Positions 1-12,801 of a stretch of DNA of 64,000 bases are shown here, one piece after another. The position numbers were made by a program, and so were the translations under genes. Positions within the stretch are counted from its first letter, which is position 1. Every line of letters begins with the position of its first letter. Source of the stretch: Carallia brachiata (lineage: Eukaryota; Streptophyta; Magnoliopsida; Malpighiales; Rhizophoraceae); the NCBI GenBank assembly GCA_021464245.1, contig JADCRB010000064.1:1526718-1590717 (forward strand). The letters are read 5' to 3'. The notes beneath the pieces are model-generated. The model saw nothing but the letters and a program-made list of their open reading frames with translations. It ran no database searches and was not told where the DNA came from.

Positions 1-905
1 ACGACCCGGATGGATTGTAGACATTTGATGATCTACAGTGCAGATACTTGCCTTCAACGACTAAAATACACTAAATCCTGTTGGTTTAAGTAGTAAGAAG
101 TTTGATTTTTCTTAAATAAGGTTTCGAATTTTGGATTCAAATATTATGTTTTGGATTCGAATTTTGTGTGTGAGAAAATGAGCGTTGGAGAACTTTGCCC
201 TACTAATGGTCCACTTGGCTCAAATTGAATTAGTTAGGATCCAATGAATTTCTGGATACTGGGATTTCAGACAAAAAAAAAAAAAAAGACTAAAATACTT
301 ACCAACAAACTTGAATGCAGATTCCTGATGATAAAACCTTTATAGACTCTTCTACGACTCAGTTTGCATCAAGGATCGCAACGCACAGATACAAAGACGG
401 CTCCAACTGAGTGCTGTCCCTGTTAAAATTCATTGCCGCGGGAAAGATGGTTGGCCTCCTAGGCATTTGGTTCAATTAATTGTGCAAATTGTGACTAAAT
501 TTGTACTCACTTCGTGTAAGGTTAATCTTTACATTCGAGATATAATCTAACAACCGCCAAACATAAAGTTTGAAGTGAGATTAAGAGTTCCAACCATAAA
601 ACTGCAACAAACAAACTGCTTTCGTTCAATCATGAAACCTTATCCCTTGCAAAGAGAACAAAAATCTCTGGCAAATAAAGCAGCTCAATGCAATGCCCCA
701 ATGAAGGCTCTGTAACAAAGAAATGCTGCAAGAAGATACGTACAGGATAATATACAGAGATGACACAACATATGTGCCTTTACAGGTTGACAAAGAAAGA
801 TGTATGGTTGCTTCTTCATAAATACATTGTCTTGTTATTTCTGTGCAACCATTTTCATTCCTGCTTCTCTGCCTTACTTCTTCGTTGTTTGCTCGATGAC
901 AAGCT
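1..905. other. Intergenic DNA and 3' flank of the GT47 gene
   Basis: No coding signal is visible. The part next to 906 should hold the 3' UTR of the minus-strand glycosyltransferase gene. I could not pick out a polyadenylation signal with confidence. Confidence 0.5.
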
Positions 906-3900
906 TCATCGGGGTTTTATCTGATAAACCCTATTGTGCCAAATAGAATGAAGTATCATGTTAAAAAGATCGTACTTTACTGGTTTGGCATGCCAAAGAA
1001 AATGCCGTTGAACCTTTTTGACGCCAAGTTGCAACTCAAGATACTTCTCTTTTGGTATTGATAGCAATATCTCTCTCAGTTTGGGAATGTCTCTCTCTGG
1101 AAGAATCACTGAAAATGCCTGCCAGTCCAAGATCTCGAAAAAGGGTGGGACAAAATTATCAGATATTATCACCGGTACACACTCATAGAAGATGGATTCA
1201 ACAACCCTTGGACTGTTGACCTCGTAACCCCTGGGGCAGATACAGTACTTGCTGCTCTTCATGTGCTGGATGTAATTCATTTTGCTTGCAACACCTGGAG
1301 GCATTGGACCAAATATCTTCATATCGGGGTCTTTGTCTTTCCAGTGCTGCAACAAGATTGGACGCAGATAGCCATGCATACCTCCAGCATAGAATGCAAG
1401 AATATGCCTCTGAGAAGCTGGTTTTCCTCCAAGATCTCTAAGAGGATTCCTGGCCGACCGAACATATGTTTCGGGAAGAGAAACATCCCTGCCTATTTTG
1501 AAGCCTACAGTGACGTCAGCATTGCAGAGGGCCTTGATGCAGTGTTCCATATGGTGTCTGGTTTCATATGGAGCCTGTTAAGAGCTCAACCATCACATGA
1601 CAATGACAGTTAGAAGAGAACAAAGCAAAGAAAGATGCAAAACACATGCACATGTATATGATATGCAACTGACCACTGTTTTTTCAGTTTACACAGAAAA
1701 TAAAAGCATGAGTGCAGGAATCAGCTACAAGGAACATTCCAAAGCATATTGCTGCTTTGGTTTCCTAAATAGACAAGGTGTGAGGGATTCATTTAAATGA
1801 AAATATCAATGTAAGTTAAAAATCACGACATCTCATTCCCATGACATATTATGGTTGTCTTATTGCACTTGCGAAGGTGGAGGTTGCTGAAACTGGCAAC
1901 TTGCTAAATTCCATCATAGTAGGTCTCTTAGTTGCAATGGTCCTCGCTAACTACACCCAGCCACTCATACATTTTTGTTAATCTCTCAGCAAAGCAACAT
2001 GTTTCACAAAAACTACAGCACAAATGGAATATGCAGGAATATCATACCCAGTCATGGCAGGCTACAAGAAAATGATCTGCTCCGCCAGTCCTGTTCCAGT
2101 AACGATATTTAGCAGCAATTTTTTCTGCATAATCCTTCAAATATAGCCGCAGGTTAGTCCTATTATGAGAATTGCGCACATAAACAGTGTACTCTAGCAT
2201 TCGCGAACTGAATGGCATATAAAAGAGGTGAGCCCTTCGTGGGTCCTTTACGACAAAGTGTTTGTTTCCCTGCATCAGCTTCATAAACCATCCCTCTGAA
2301 GCATATAGTCCCTTCATTATTGGTACATGAAAAACTGGTCTTTTCCCTTCTTTATACATAGATTTTGAGAACACGTTCCATGAGTTCATAGCTCCTGAAA
2401 ATGTAACAAAACACAAGTTTGAGGTTACTCCTCGTTAGAAAGGTATATCGGGAGTTATTAAATTTCATTCCCAGGTTGCTCAGAAAAATATTAAAGCATT
2501 TGGATGAAAGATAAATCACACTGGTCAACAGGGAGTCTAATGTCAGAGCTGCACTAGAAACAGGTTCTAGACCACACCAAACACATATAAGGTTATTGGC
2601 ATAGAAAAGAGTAGAACCTGCACTTGTCGAACTCCAATTGTCAACTACCATGACCTAATGTTTAGAATCATTAGCACAAATTTTGCATCCAGGGTTAACT
2701 CAACTAACCTAACTAACAGCCACGTTGTACTCTGTGAACTTCTACAGTCATTTTATACCAACATATGAATAATACCCATGAAATATTTGATTCAAAGCAA
2801 AAGCAAGCACTGACTTTGCATTATTCTGAGACCCATAAGTTTGTTGTCAAAGTTTGACAGAACTTAGATGCGAATGCAATCTGTGCATTGGAAAGGACTC
2901 AACTAATGTTATCTGTGGCAAACGTGGCATTGGAGTGGGCATTAACTTTGAGGGCAGGCTATTCTAGTAAAAGGCCTTCAAACATTCAGTTATACATTCA
3001 TTAGATTATTTATACCTCTTAAACTTGGAAACATTTCGAAAGAGAGGAGCATAAAGATCTCGATCATTCACCAGAATAGGGGCATTTTCAATCTCTGACC
3101 TTGCAGTCAAAATCTCCTGGTCACGTGGAGAGGACCATCTTGGTCTCTACAAGCAAATATAACAGAAGTTAAAATTCCCTGTATGATATGAAGTACTAAA
3201 TGAAAGATGTTTGTTATATTAACGAAAGAACACACCATTGATCTCGAAGACCGACGGTGTCGCAAAAGTATTCGGTCCATCTCCTCAATAGATGTTATCG
3301 AGTTTGGTGGCATCTCGCATCTCATCTTTTTTCTTCCAGGATTGGTCTCCATTGAGGATTTATTTTTCAAATCTGCTACATGACGCTCTTGAACAGTATC
3401 AGCAACCGTAGAATTTCCATTTTGATTCAGATACGTGATGTTACTAACTGAATTGATGGCTTCAGATCCCACCCGAAGGGATTTAAATGTGGTATTTGCA
3501 CGCTGTAATGCTTGATGTGCTATGGTCAAATTTTCTATGTTTGTTCCCACATTCTGCTCAAAGGGCAGATCATGCTGTGCTTCACTCACCAGCGCCAGGC
3601 CAACATCACTTCCTTGAGTTTCGATACTTTCCAATACCACTCTCTCTTCTTCGTCTATTGCCAGAGTGTCATCTTCATCTATTACATCATTATCTAGATT
3701 TCTATCCAATACAAGCTCAGCAGACTCGTCCAGGTCCCTTCCGTCCAATACAATACCATTCTCTGTGGCTTCAATTTTTTCCTTTTGTCCTCTATCTTTG
3801 CCAATATCTCCATTGCCACTTGAAAATTCAGTATCTTTATTCCTTCCTACCTCACCAAGGATAGAATAATTTTTCAAGCCTGATGAATCAACTGCGAGCG

Positions 3901-4111
3901 GGTTGCGAACTATTGCAGAATTGGCCAAAGATCGTCCAACTGGGGAGCTGTTCTTAGCATACGTCGAATCGCCACTGTTGGGTAACAAAGATCGAAGAGC
4001 ATTTCCGTAGGGAAGCAACAGAAATTGGAACGAAATGTGAGTTATAGCCACAAGACCCAGCACAAGAAGCCATCTTGAGGTCTTCTTCTGGAGTTGAAAG
4101 CTAAAATCCAT
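906..4111 (-). CDS. Exostosin-family (GT47) glycosyltransferase, four exons, one frameshift
   Basis: Type II Golgi glycosyltransferase of the plant exostosin-like GT47 family (Arabidopsis At5g03795/At3g07620 type), expected to act on cell-wall polysaccharides or glycoproteins; the acceptor is unknown. Exons read on the minus strand: 4111-3236, 3146-3016, 2394-2048 and 1574-906, all with GT donors and AG acceptors. The ATG at 4111 is chosen because the upstream in-frame start is TTG. Residues about 14-33 form a single membrane anchor. A low-complexity acidic stem follows, then the exostosin domain with family blocks such as EGWFMKLM, DPRRAHLFYMPFSSRMLEYT, YWNRTGGADHFLVACHDW and GYEVNSPRVVESIFYECVPV. 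In exon 3 the frame moves between LKIYV and YKEGKRP, as if two bases were missing at about 2354-2361. With that allowed for, exon lengths sum to 674 codons plus stop, the usual family length. The rest is undamaged, so this is either a sequencing error or a very young pseudogene. Confidence 0.88.
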
Positions 4112-5820
4112 TCCACAAATACCCACTTGCAATGCACGCAGTAACAATATCTCTCAAATTACCTAGCCATTAAAACACTAGCTGAAAAGAAGTCAACTTA
4201 CAATCCCTTGCTTGAAAGCTGCAAATTTGACCAAATTTGGCCAAAAATCAAACCCCAGTTGACAAAACTTCACAGAAAATCAAAACTTTCAGATTAATTA
4301 AAACAAATGCAGAGACAGACAATCAAAACCAAGCAAGCATACAGTTAAAAAGGCAAGAGAAAAGGAAAGGGTTTTGCAGAATACCGACCTAGAAGTTTCT
4401 GTTTCTCACAATTTTTCCCCAGTGGGGGTTGCTTCCTTCTTCCTGAACAATCGCAGTGGCAGCACAGCTTCTGTTTTGACAGAGTAGATGCAGATAAGTT
4501 TCCAGTTCCTGTTGGGTTTTGCTTGAACTTTCTACATTTACTGTCCATGTCTTCTTTCTGTCGGTGGGCCGGTAATTTTCATGATGAACGGTTAATTTTA
4601 GTTCGAGTTTTCTCCATGAGATGAAGTGCATATCATCATATGGCAGCGAGGAAAAGGGCGTCCCTTTGTTACTCGCTATCTACCAAAAATGCTATAAGAT
4701 TGGTAAGCTATACATTATTGATGTGATGTAATTTAATAAAAAATTTATTAATTTTTTAACTCTTATTTAATTTTTTTGTCGGTATATTTTTATTTTAATT
4801 TTATTAAATTCAATCATAATTTTTTACTTCTTAGAATTCAATCATACAATTATCTATATTATTTTAATATTATTTTTTAGTGATTAAAAAAATATACGAC
4901 AAAAAAAACTTAAAATTGATAGATTATAATTCATTATTTTTTTATAGTAAAATGCTTTTTTTTTACAAAAAAAATTAAAATTTTTTTTATCTATTTTTAG
5001 GTAGAAAAGCATCTGATGAAAAAAATTATCGTAATATGTTTATATAATTAGACTTTTCAGTGCAACTTAAAGGATGCTACCACAACTTCCCTACCTTTTT
5101 TTTTCCAAAAAGGGTAACAGGTGAAGTGAACCGGACTGTGCTTATCGCGTTATTATGTAATCCAGTCTTTCCGATTATCAATTTGTCAGTTTGATCTCCG
5201 ACACAGTTACACCGTAGTAGTTAGCATTTGCTTGTTCGTTTTTTCAACTTTTTCCAAATCTGCCATGTTTGGTGTACCGTTGTTAGACCTTGGATTGGAA
5301 TGAATATAAAAGTTTTCGTTTTTTAACTCAAAATTTTGATAACGCATACTGTAGCTTGACTTTACTGTTCTCGTACTTGTTACAGTTTGCACATAGTCAT
5401 TGACTTCAGAAAGGGTTTCCCAGCTCCAATTGGATAAAAGTAGGGCATCAGATATTTTTGTCTGAATTTTTTTTTTTTACTTGAATTATAATAATTTTAT
5501 TATTTTTTGTGATGATTTTTTTATTTTTTATAATCAAAAAATTTGTATTTCTTTTGTTAAAAAAATAAAAATATTGTCACAAAAAATAATAAGATTGTTA
5601 CCATTTGAATAAAAAAATCCAAAAATTTTTTTTGAAAGTGTAATAATGCGCTTCCCAGTTCCAAAAAGCGTTGAGAACTTACGGTCACTCCTCGCCAGCC
5701 TGGCAGATTTACATACAAAATCCCCGGGATTTTTGACAACCAAACGATGCCGTTTGGATTCTTCGAGGTTTTTTTTCCCTGTAATGGCTGAACACAGTAC
5801 GGCCGAACCCGTCCTCAGCC
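4112..5820. other. AT-rich intergenic DNA, 5' flank of the GT47 gene
   Basis: Promoter and 5' UTR of the GT47 gene should lie at the 4.1-4.7 kb side. A possible splice donor on the minus strand near 4386 (AGGTCG/GTATTC) hints at a 5' UTR intron, but this is weak. From about 4700 the DNA is very AT-rich with homopolymer runs. No gene recognised. Confidence 0.4.
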
Positions 5821-6613
5821 ATGGCGCTAAAATTGTTTCCGATACCATTTCCACCTCAGTGCCGGCGCTTCGTCGCCCCCATCACCGGCCACTCACGGAG
5901 GTCCACTTCTCCCTGTGGAACAACGCGAATGCCGAGAAATTCGAACTGCGTCGACGCGCTCAGGAGGAAATTGAAGCCCATATCCGCCGCCGCCGCCTTG
6001 ACACCGTCAGCACATCGTAGATAAGTTTGATTCTTCCGAGGTGACCGTCAGCGCCGAAACTTTTAAATCCATTGGCACACACTCCGCTCCTTCGAGATCC
6101 TCAATTCCGGGCAGGAAATCCAGATACTCCAAACCCGATACCCGAGTCTCCGACCATGCAAGAATTACTAAACTGCCCCAGCCGAAAGATAACGAGAGAG
6201 CAAATCATCATCGAATGAAAGGCGGAGATCAAGATCACTGAAGACGGCCTCTCCTACGTCGTTGACGGCGCGCCGTTCAAGTTCAAGTACAGCTACACGG
6301 AGACGGCGAAGGTGTAGCCCCTGAAATTGCCGGAGGGCCCATTCGGGCCCACGCGCCGCCCATGGACTGAGCGGGCCCCGCTTCCATCAGGGCAAGAAGG
6401 AGTTAGGAGAGTCAGTTTGATTCTTTCGTGATTGCCGCCACCAAATAACGAAGAGGGGTGAAGCCGGTTCAATCTCCGGGTCCATTTCATCCCGGGTCGG
6501 GTCCTAGGCATGTGAAAACGAGGGATGAAATTCTCGGGGAGCCGTTAACGGTGGAAGAGGTTAAGGAGTTAGTCAATGGGTGCTTGAAGCCAACGGCAAC
6601 GCGGCAGTTGAAT
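5821..6613 (+). pseudogene. Decayed exon 1 of a CRS2-associated factor (CAF1/CAF2-like, CRM domain)
   Basis: Functional relatives are chloroplast proteins that bind CRS2 and help splice group II introns. Here only the first exon remains, in pieces over all three frames: MALKLFPIPFPP at 5821 (frame 1), TEVHFSLWNNANAEKFELRR to about 6010, SIPGRKSRYSKP (frame 2, to about 6220), ITEDGLSYVVDGAPF and KYSYTET followed by a stop (6222 on), then PVQSPGPFHPGSGPRHV and EILGEPLTVEEVKELVNGCL, the start of the first CRM domain (6458 on). The match ends at LNI next to CGTAAGT, where intact genes have the end of exon 1. About four frame changes and at least one stop rule out a working protein. An intron-like sequence follows and no exon 2 is visible, so this is a truncated DNA-level copy and not a processed retrocopy. 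Confidence 0.8.
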
Positions 6614-9600
6614 ATACGTAAGTTTTATTTTTGGCAATTTTGCTTATCGGGAATTTAGATGCCAGACATTAATAGTTAAATTGTATCTAAATGTAATTTA
6701 GTTTATGTAATAATAAATATATTTTATATAATTATAATTAAAAAATATAAAAATTTAAAAAAGTAATATTTTTTATTATTATTGTTATATAAAATATGTA
6801 TTTTATTACATAAAATATAAATTTAAAAATTATTTAGCGACCAAATTGTACGGATGTAAAACTTTTCATTTTTGCTTATAGGGATTTTCTTTTTCTTTTT
6901 TGGTTTTCGGTTTTTCTTGGGTGTCTGCAAAAAATTTGAATTTACAAGAGGCTATGGGGGGTTGCGATTCGATCAGCTTTGATTGTGAAATGTAAAATGC
7001 TGCGTTGCTTGTTTCTCTTGGGTGTTAAAAGTCAGGTTGAATCAACTTATAAACAGTTGGATGTGATGTGGGCTTGTTTATAAAAACATAATATAAAATA
7101 CGGAAATGATACAGGGATTCCGTCAACCAGCAGTTAAAAATATTTCTCTTTAATTTTTAATTAATTTTTATAATAATATTAAATATATTTAAAATTAAAT
7201 AAAATATGTTTAAAATTTAATTTTTTTAAAAAATAAACATTGTTTAGCATTTTATTTGATGACTTGCCTTGCGTGGGTACTGCATGACCTGGGACATGTG
7301 TCTTAGTAAGGACACTCTATAAGGTTTTATTACATGAGTATATAAATTTTATTTAAACTCTTTCTTTTTTTTTTCTTTTTTTTTTGACATAAAATTAAAT
7401 TATAAGTGTATTTTGTATTACTTTAAATATAATTAATATTATTTTAAATCTTCATTTAAAAAAAAATTCAATTTCTTTATTCTTTGGGCTAACTCAGTGT
7501 GGTCGTTGGACGCTTTGTACGCATGAACCTTTTTTGTAATGGGAAATCAGCTAAAGATTTTTTTTGATCAAAAAAATGATTTAGTTACAGGTGCGTTGAT
7601 CTTCAGATCTCTGTGTCGAATTCGAGAGAAATTCTCGTTTGAACAGTTCATTTAACAACTCTCAAAGAAATCAAACTCATCACGCAAATACCAACAAAGT
7701 CAATGAAGTTTTGACACTGGTGTTTTGACAGATAAGTTTAATTGTAAACGGGGCTTACAGACTTTCGCTACTTTTGTAGTCACCTCGCGCATTGGTAAGG
7801 GGAAGATATACCGTCTCGGGACTTAAATCCGGGATGCCAAGTGTGAAGATACGTTAACTTACAACTGAATCACCGACTCGCATGGTAAATCAGTTAAAGA
7901 TGATTTAATACTTTTATTGTCGGGGGTGATTTATAACGAGAACAAGGGTGTGCAGTTGGGGCTATCGTGCGCACTTGTTGACTAACGTGGGCCAAGAGCT
8001 AATCGTTATCCTGCTGTTGACGATCATATGTTAATCATTCGAAGTTAAATTTCCATCTCTTCATTTGTCTGAGGATCTCTCTCTCCTGTAAGCTGATGTT
8101 GGTGTATGATTAATCATACTTGGAACCATTTGAAGATAACAAATTGTATTGGCAAGCCAAGTGGGGCAACAAGAAAATTAATCGTTTGGAGGATTTCTAG
8201 CAGCTTTCAAGTTTCACCCACATACTGCTAAAGATATTGCATGTCATCCACCTTAAAAGGTACAATCTGCTAATTTTCTGATTGGAATTGTTTTGATATA
8301 ATGTCAAGAAACTAATCATCTCAAAAAGCCAAAAGTTTGGAAAAATTGAAAAATGAAATACATATTTAACTCTAGCATGAAAATAAAAAAACTTAAAACT
8401 TCATTTAAAAATCTGTCAACAAGGATCCCTATTTTTGTTAGTATTTCCTATAGTTGAATCATAGCAATGCAATTAAAATACATGCTTTGATGAGTTTTCG
8501 TGACACATTTTGCTATGTTGTCATTTGTGACCTGTTTCTTCTAAAATTTCACCGAAAAGCCAAGGCTGCCTGCTTCTCCTCGCGTAAGACTAACACTCAG
8601 CAGATACTCATTTCAAACATATCCTCCCTCTAAGTCTCAAGTTTTCACGAACAGAAGGATGCAATCTCTCGCATCAGCTAAAAAGAGCAACCAAATGCAA
8701 AAGACTACCACATTTGCGGGGTCCGGAAAAGAGTCTGTGTATTGAAAACTTTTCTCCCCAAGTGCTTCCAGTAAAGATCAAATCGTTGTGGACAAAAGAT
8801 GTGCTCCTCTCCTTACTATTTTGGCCAACTTCACTGGTATCCTCTCTCCGTTTCGAAACGAAGAGTATAGCTGAAAATGTGCATCTCAGGGTCATGCATG
8901 ACATTTCTTGAATATAGACTGTAATGCCTGTAGCCAAATTTGGATTCAAACTTGTGAATGTAAAGGGAATTACATCTAACATTCAATGGGCTGCTTCGAT
9001 TTTCTTGGCTATCTCTCGCAAATAACATTGACTTTTTGTTGCAGTAACCATGACATAACGTTAATCTCTCTCTCTCAAGTTATCTTTAAAACCATGAAGA
9101 CATCAGAATATACATATAGAAAATAATAAAATCCACCAATCTCATTAAATATTTACTTTGAATGAGACAAAAATATGATCAGAAAACTGTAAGTTGTTCA
9201 AAACTGAAACATGCCACCAGCATGCAATAAACAATATCAATATATGACATTAATTGTAAGCAGCATGAAATTTTGTTATTCTAACGATAACAATAAACTA
9301 TTGGCTGCGTCACGATCTTTCAAAACCTACCCCTTTTTTTTTTTTTTTTTGGAGTTAGGCACGTGGTGGACACGGTATGATTGTTGGATCGAGAAATGTC
9401 AAATAATGTGAATGGGCTCAAATGTTACTAGAACTCAGTAAAGAAAATTTATAATTATTATAAGTCAAATTATAAATTTTATTTTTATTAATATAAAATA
9501 TTATATTTTTTAATATATTCTTTTAATAAATATTAGACTTAATTAGTATGTGACAAAAAAAAACTTTATCAAAAGGGACAAATTCATATCAATGACTAAC

Positions 9601-10091
9601 TTAACGAGTGCAGATTAAAAGAGTATACTAATTTGTGATACTATGTCAAATAATGTCTATAAGATATAGAAATTATTTGAAAAGAAATATGAATTTAATT
9701 GAAAAAAAATTAATAAATTATTAAATGGTGTTTGATATATCTTGTACTTTTTGCGTACCCTAAAATGCGTGTGAACATAATGAAACCCATTATAGTATTC
9801 TCTACCTTGCCATCGCCACCAAAATTTCTAAGCCTAGAATCTTACAATATATGATAGAAAAATAGTCAGTAAAAGCAAGGATGGAAGAGAATAGCGTCAG
9901 AATAAAGCTAAATAAACACCCAAACCGGAAAGCAACCATTTTGGTGGGGTTAGATACACATTAAATGGCCCTGATTGCTTCGATCCCACTTCAACCCTGA
10001 AGCATTTGTCCAAAATAGGACAGAATTTCTAGCAAAATGCTTGCTGCCAAGGATTAAACTTCTGTGCAAATTTCAAATTGTCTGCTATCCC
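6614..10091. other. Intergenic DNA, no gene recognised
   Basis: Starts as the relic of CAF intron 1, then becomes AT-rich with poly-T/poly-A runs. Open stretches near 8674-9028 overlap on both strands and have no recognisable domain; I treat them as chance. The end near 10091 should hold the promoter of the ATL gene. Nothing else could be supported. Confidence 0.4.
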
Positions 10092-11388
10092 ATGAATCCG
10101 TTAAGATTGCTCTTGCTCATTATACATCCCTTTTTCATGTTCTTCCATTCTTTGGCTCAGTCTACCTTAGCTCATGGTACAGCAAATTCCCAGGACGCTA
10201 TCTCAAATTCTCAGCCAAGTCTTGCTGTAATCATAGGGGTTCTCTGCACGATTTTTTCAGCTACTTTTATCCTCTTATTCTATGCAAAATTCTGCTGCAG
10301 TGGATCTTCTGTTCATGGCGATTCACTAAATCGTCCTGGAAGAGTTCAATCAGCATCGAGGTTCTCTGGAATTGATAAGACAGTGATAGAATCACTCCCT
10401 TTATTCAGATTCTCTTCTCTTAAAGGGTCAAGGGAAGGGCTGGAGTGCGCAGTCTGCTTATCGAAATTCGAAGACACAGAGATTCTGAGGTTGCTGCCTA
10501 AATGCAAACATGCCCTTCACATTAACTGTGTGGATCAATGGCTTGAGAGACACTCTAGCTGCCCTCTTTGCAGGTGCAAGGTGAGCCCTGACGACCCAGC
10601 AATCTTCACGTACTCGAACAGTATGCGATCGTTGCAGAATCCATCCGAGCTCAGACAGGACTCAGACATAGAGCTATTTGTGCAGAGGGAGGAAACCCAT
10701 CAAGGCTCTTTAAGATTTAGCGTAGGTGGCAGCTTTCGGAAACTTGAAAAGGGAGCAAGGAAGAAGAATCGTTAATCCGAGAATAAGAAGTTGACTGCAG
10801 CAGTGAAAATGGGAAAATCTTAAATAAGTTCAATCACAAGATCATTGCCTCCGATGTTGTCTTCAAGAATAGATGGAGCAATGTTAGTTCTGACTTGATG
10901 TTCTTGAATTCCGAGATGCTTAATGAACTGTCAAGCAACAGATTCTCTTCGCTGGATTTGAACAACGGGCAATTCGCCAACGCAAGAGCCATAGAAGATG
11001 ACCAAATGATGCAAGATCGAGGAAGAAGTGGAGATAAACAGATTGTTTGAAAGTAAAATTAGTACGATCAGCAGAAATTCTCTAACTTCAGTTCCCAGTC
11101 TGCCTTCTACATCAGATTCAAAAAAGAATTCAATTCGTGACATGCTAAAGATTATAAATTCAGCCGAAAGAAGGTCAGTATCTGAAATTGCAGCTTTCTG
11201 AAGATTTAAAAGCCTTGGGAATCAGCAGCAAAATCAGAGAGCCTTCTTCTTCAAGTGGAAGAAATATAAAGGAAGAAAGACAGAGGCAGCTTTGGTTGCC
11301 GATTGCTAGGAAGACGGTTCAGTGGTTTGCTAACAGAGAAACAAGGTGTCAACAAACAGAGATCACTAGACATACATTAGATGTGTAA
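10092..11388 (+). pseudogene. ATL42-like RING-H2 E3 ubiquitin ligase, full length but broken (block A)
   Basis: ATL proteins are membrane-anchored RING-H2 ubiquitin ligases. ATG at 10092 gives a signal-like N-terminus (MNPLRLLLLIIHPFF), a membrane helix at residues about 44-64, a GID motif (ATL GLD box) at 93-95, and a canonical RING-H2 with ligands C119, C122, C138, H140, H143, C146, C157 and C160. The first frame runs to 10775 (227 aa). The family's C-terminal half follows in other frames: SDLMFLNSEMLNELSSNRFS (10890-10950), SAERRSVSEIAAF (to 11198) and RQLWLPIARKTVQWFANRE (11280-11345). Against the 53.7-kb copy there is a 1-base loss near 10755, a stop soon after, another frame change near 11020, TCA to TGA at 11199 and an extra G near 11218. 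A truncated membrane RING protein could still be made. The upstream open stretch from 9975 begins with TTG and was not used. Confidence 0.8.
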
Positions 11389-12558
11389 AAAGATTGGTCA
11401 TTAATTTCTGTTGTTTTTATATACATATTTTTAATGTTTTACAAAGCAAGTCAAAATAACATGAAAGAAGAATATAATAACTAACTAAAACTTAGAACAT
11501 TTAGTTAAGAGATTTATTTATTTATGTTTTTCTCAAGGGAAAGGGACTTTAGAAAAGGTGGGGTTAAACCTCTGACTTCTTTCATTATATATTTGTCAAT
11601 GAAATAACAACTGTAGGCAACCAGTTCACTAGGAGATTATTTGCACAATTTGACATTAATTACATGATTTTGTTTTTGCTTTTTTTCTCTTTCGGGGAAG
11701 TTTATGTAATTTTGCAACCTGCTATCTTAATCAGAAGGACAATAAATATATTCATCCCCTTTGGGCCTATTCACCTGATTCGATGAATTCACAACTTTGG
11801 GCCTATTCACCTGATTCGATGAATTCACAACGTGGTTTGTTTCCCTACGATTGACTACCGATGCATGGGTCAATGATGAATTCTTCATCTTTGAAGGTGC
11901 AATCACTAGTAGGCCATGGCAATGCCATCTTTAGTGTCCAAATGCCATCTTCATGAAACGTAATCTTACACATGAAACTGATTGCATTAGGAAAATCCCC
12001 TTCTTTAAGTGGGATGCAAAAAGGAATCGACTTTTATAAAAATCTACATTCTGTCCCAGAAGCGCTGACATGAAATAAGGTAAATCAAGCTAGCTCAGAT
12101 CAATAAGCTTTCCTTGATGGGTTAGATGTCATCGCTTAAGTCAGATCCACTGGAAGCGGGATCCAAAAGAATGCAATCATCTAAATTTGAAGACAACTAT
12201 GCCGGCAAGAAAGGTGATCAATCGAGTTCCGTGACTCAAGTTGACCAAATGGTAATGTAATAATGGGTAACACCTTTGAGATTGTAACTTAAACTGGAAT
12301 TTATTGTCAAGTACATATAGTAATGTCATCATTACGGAGTATTCTTAAGATATTCTTCCAAAAAAAAAATGTTGGTGTTTAAGATGTTTTTGTTTCGGGT
12401 CGAATTTCGATTGAAATTAAAATTAATAATTTTAAAATAAAATTAATAATTTTTAATATACTTATTATTTTTATATTTAAAAAACTATCAATTTTAATTT
12501 CAATTAATATACCGTTCAAAATAAAAATACCCCAAATATATATCAGTACTCTTCTCCT
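11389..12558. repeat. Block A 3' flank of ATL, shared with blocks B and C
   Basis: Non-coding. Shares long matches with 17849-18497 and 54418-54950, for example CAACCAGTTCACTAGGAGAT near 11620 and TTTGACATTAATTACAT just after. A 36-base stretch (GGGCCTATTCACCTGATTCG and following) is doubled in tandem at about 11763-11830 in block A only. Confidence 0.65.
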
Positions 12559-12801
12559 AAAAGGGTATTCAACCAGATTTGACCTATCTTTTGGCCTGGT
12601 GAGGACTATTTCTAGAATTTTGCCTAACAAAACGCACCCAAAAGGGTGTTCAACCAGATTTGACCTATCTTTTGGCCTGGTGAGGACTATTTCTAGAATT
12701 TTGCCTAACAAAACTCACCCAAAAGGGTATTCAACCAGATTTGACCTACCTTTTGGCCTGGTGAGGACTATTTCTAGAATTTTGCCTAACAAAACGCACC
12801 C
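12559..12801. repeat. 81-bp minisatellite, three copies
   Basis: Three direct copies at 12559-12639, 12640-12720 and 12721-12801, each starting AAAAGGGT and containing TTTGGCCTGGTGAGGACTAT. They differ by only a few bases. Because 81 is divisible by three, open frames run through on both strands, but nothing suggests a protein. Not seen in blocks B or C. Confidence 0.9.

Noticed and set aside
4345..4631. Two small minus-strand ORFs upstream of the GT47 gene
   Set aside because: No family recognised. They lie in the likely 5' UTR or promoter and overlap each other in different frames.
8674..9028. Overlapping small ORFs on both strands
   Set aside because: No domain, and mutual shadows; probably UTR-like or anonymous DNA.
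9975..10091. N-terminal extension of the ATL frame
   Set aside because: The open stretch begins at TTG; the first ATG at 10092 gives a proper signal-peptide start.
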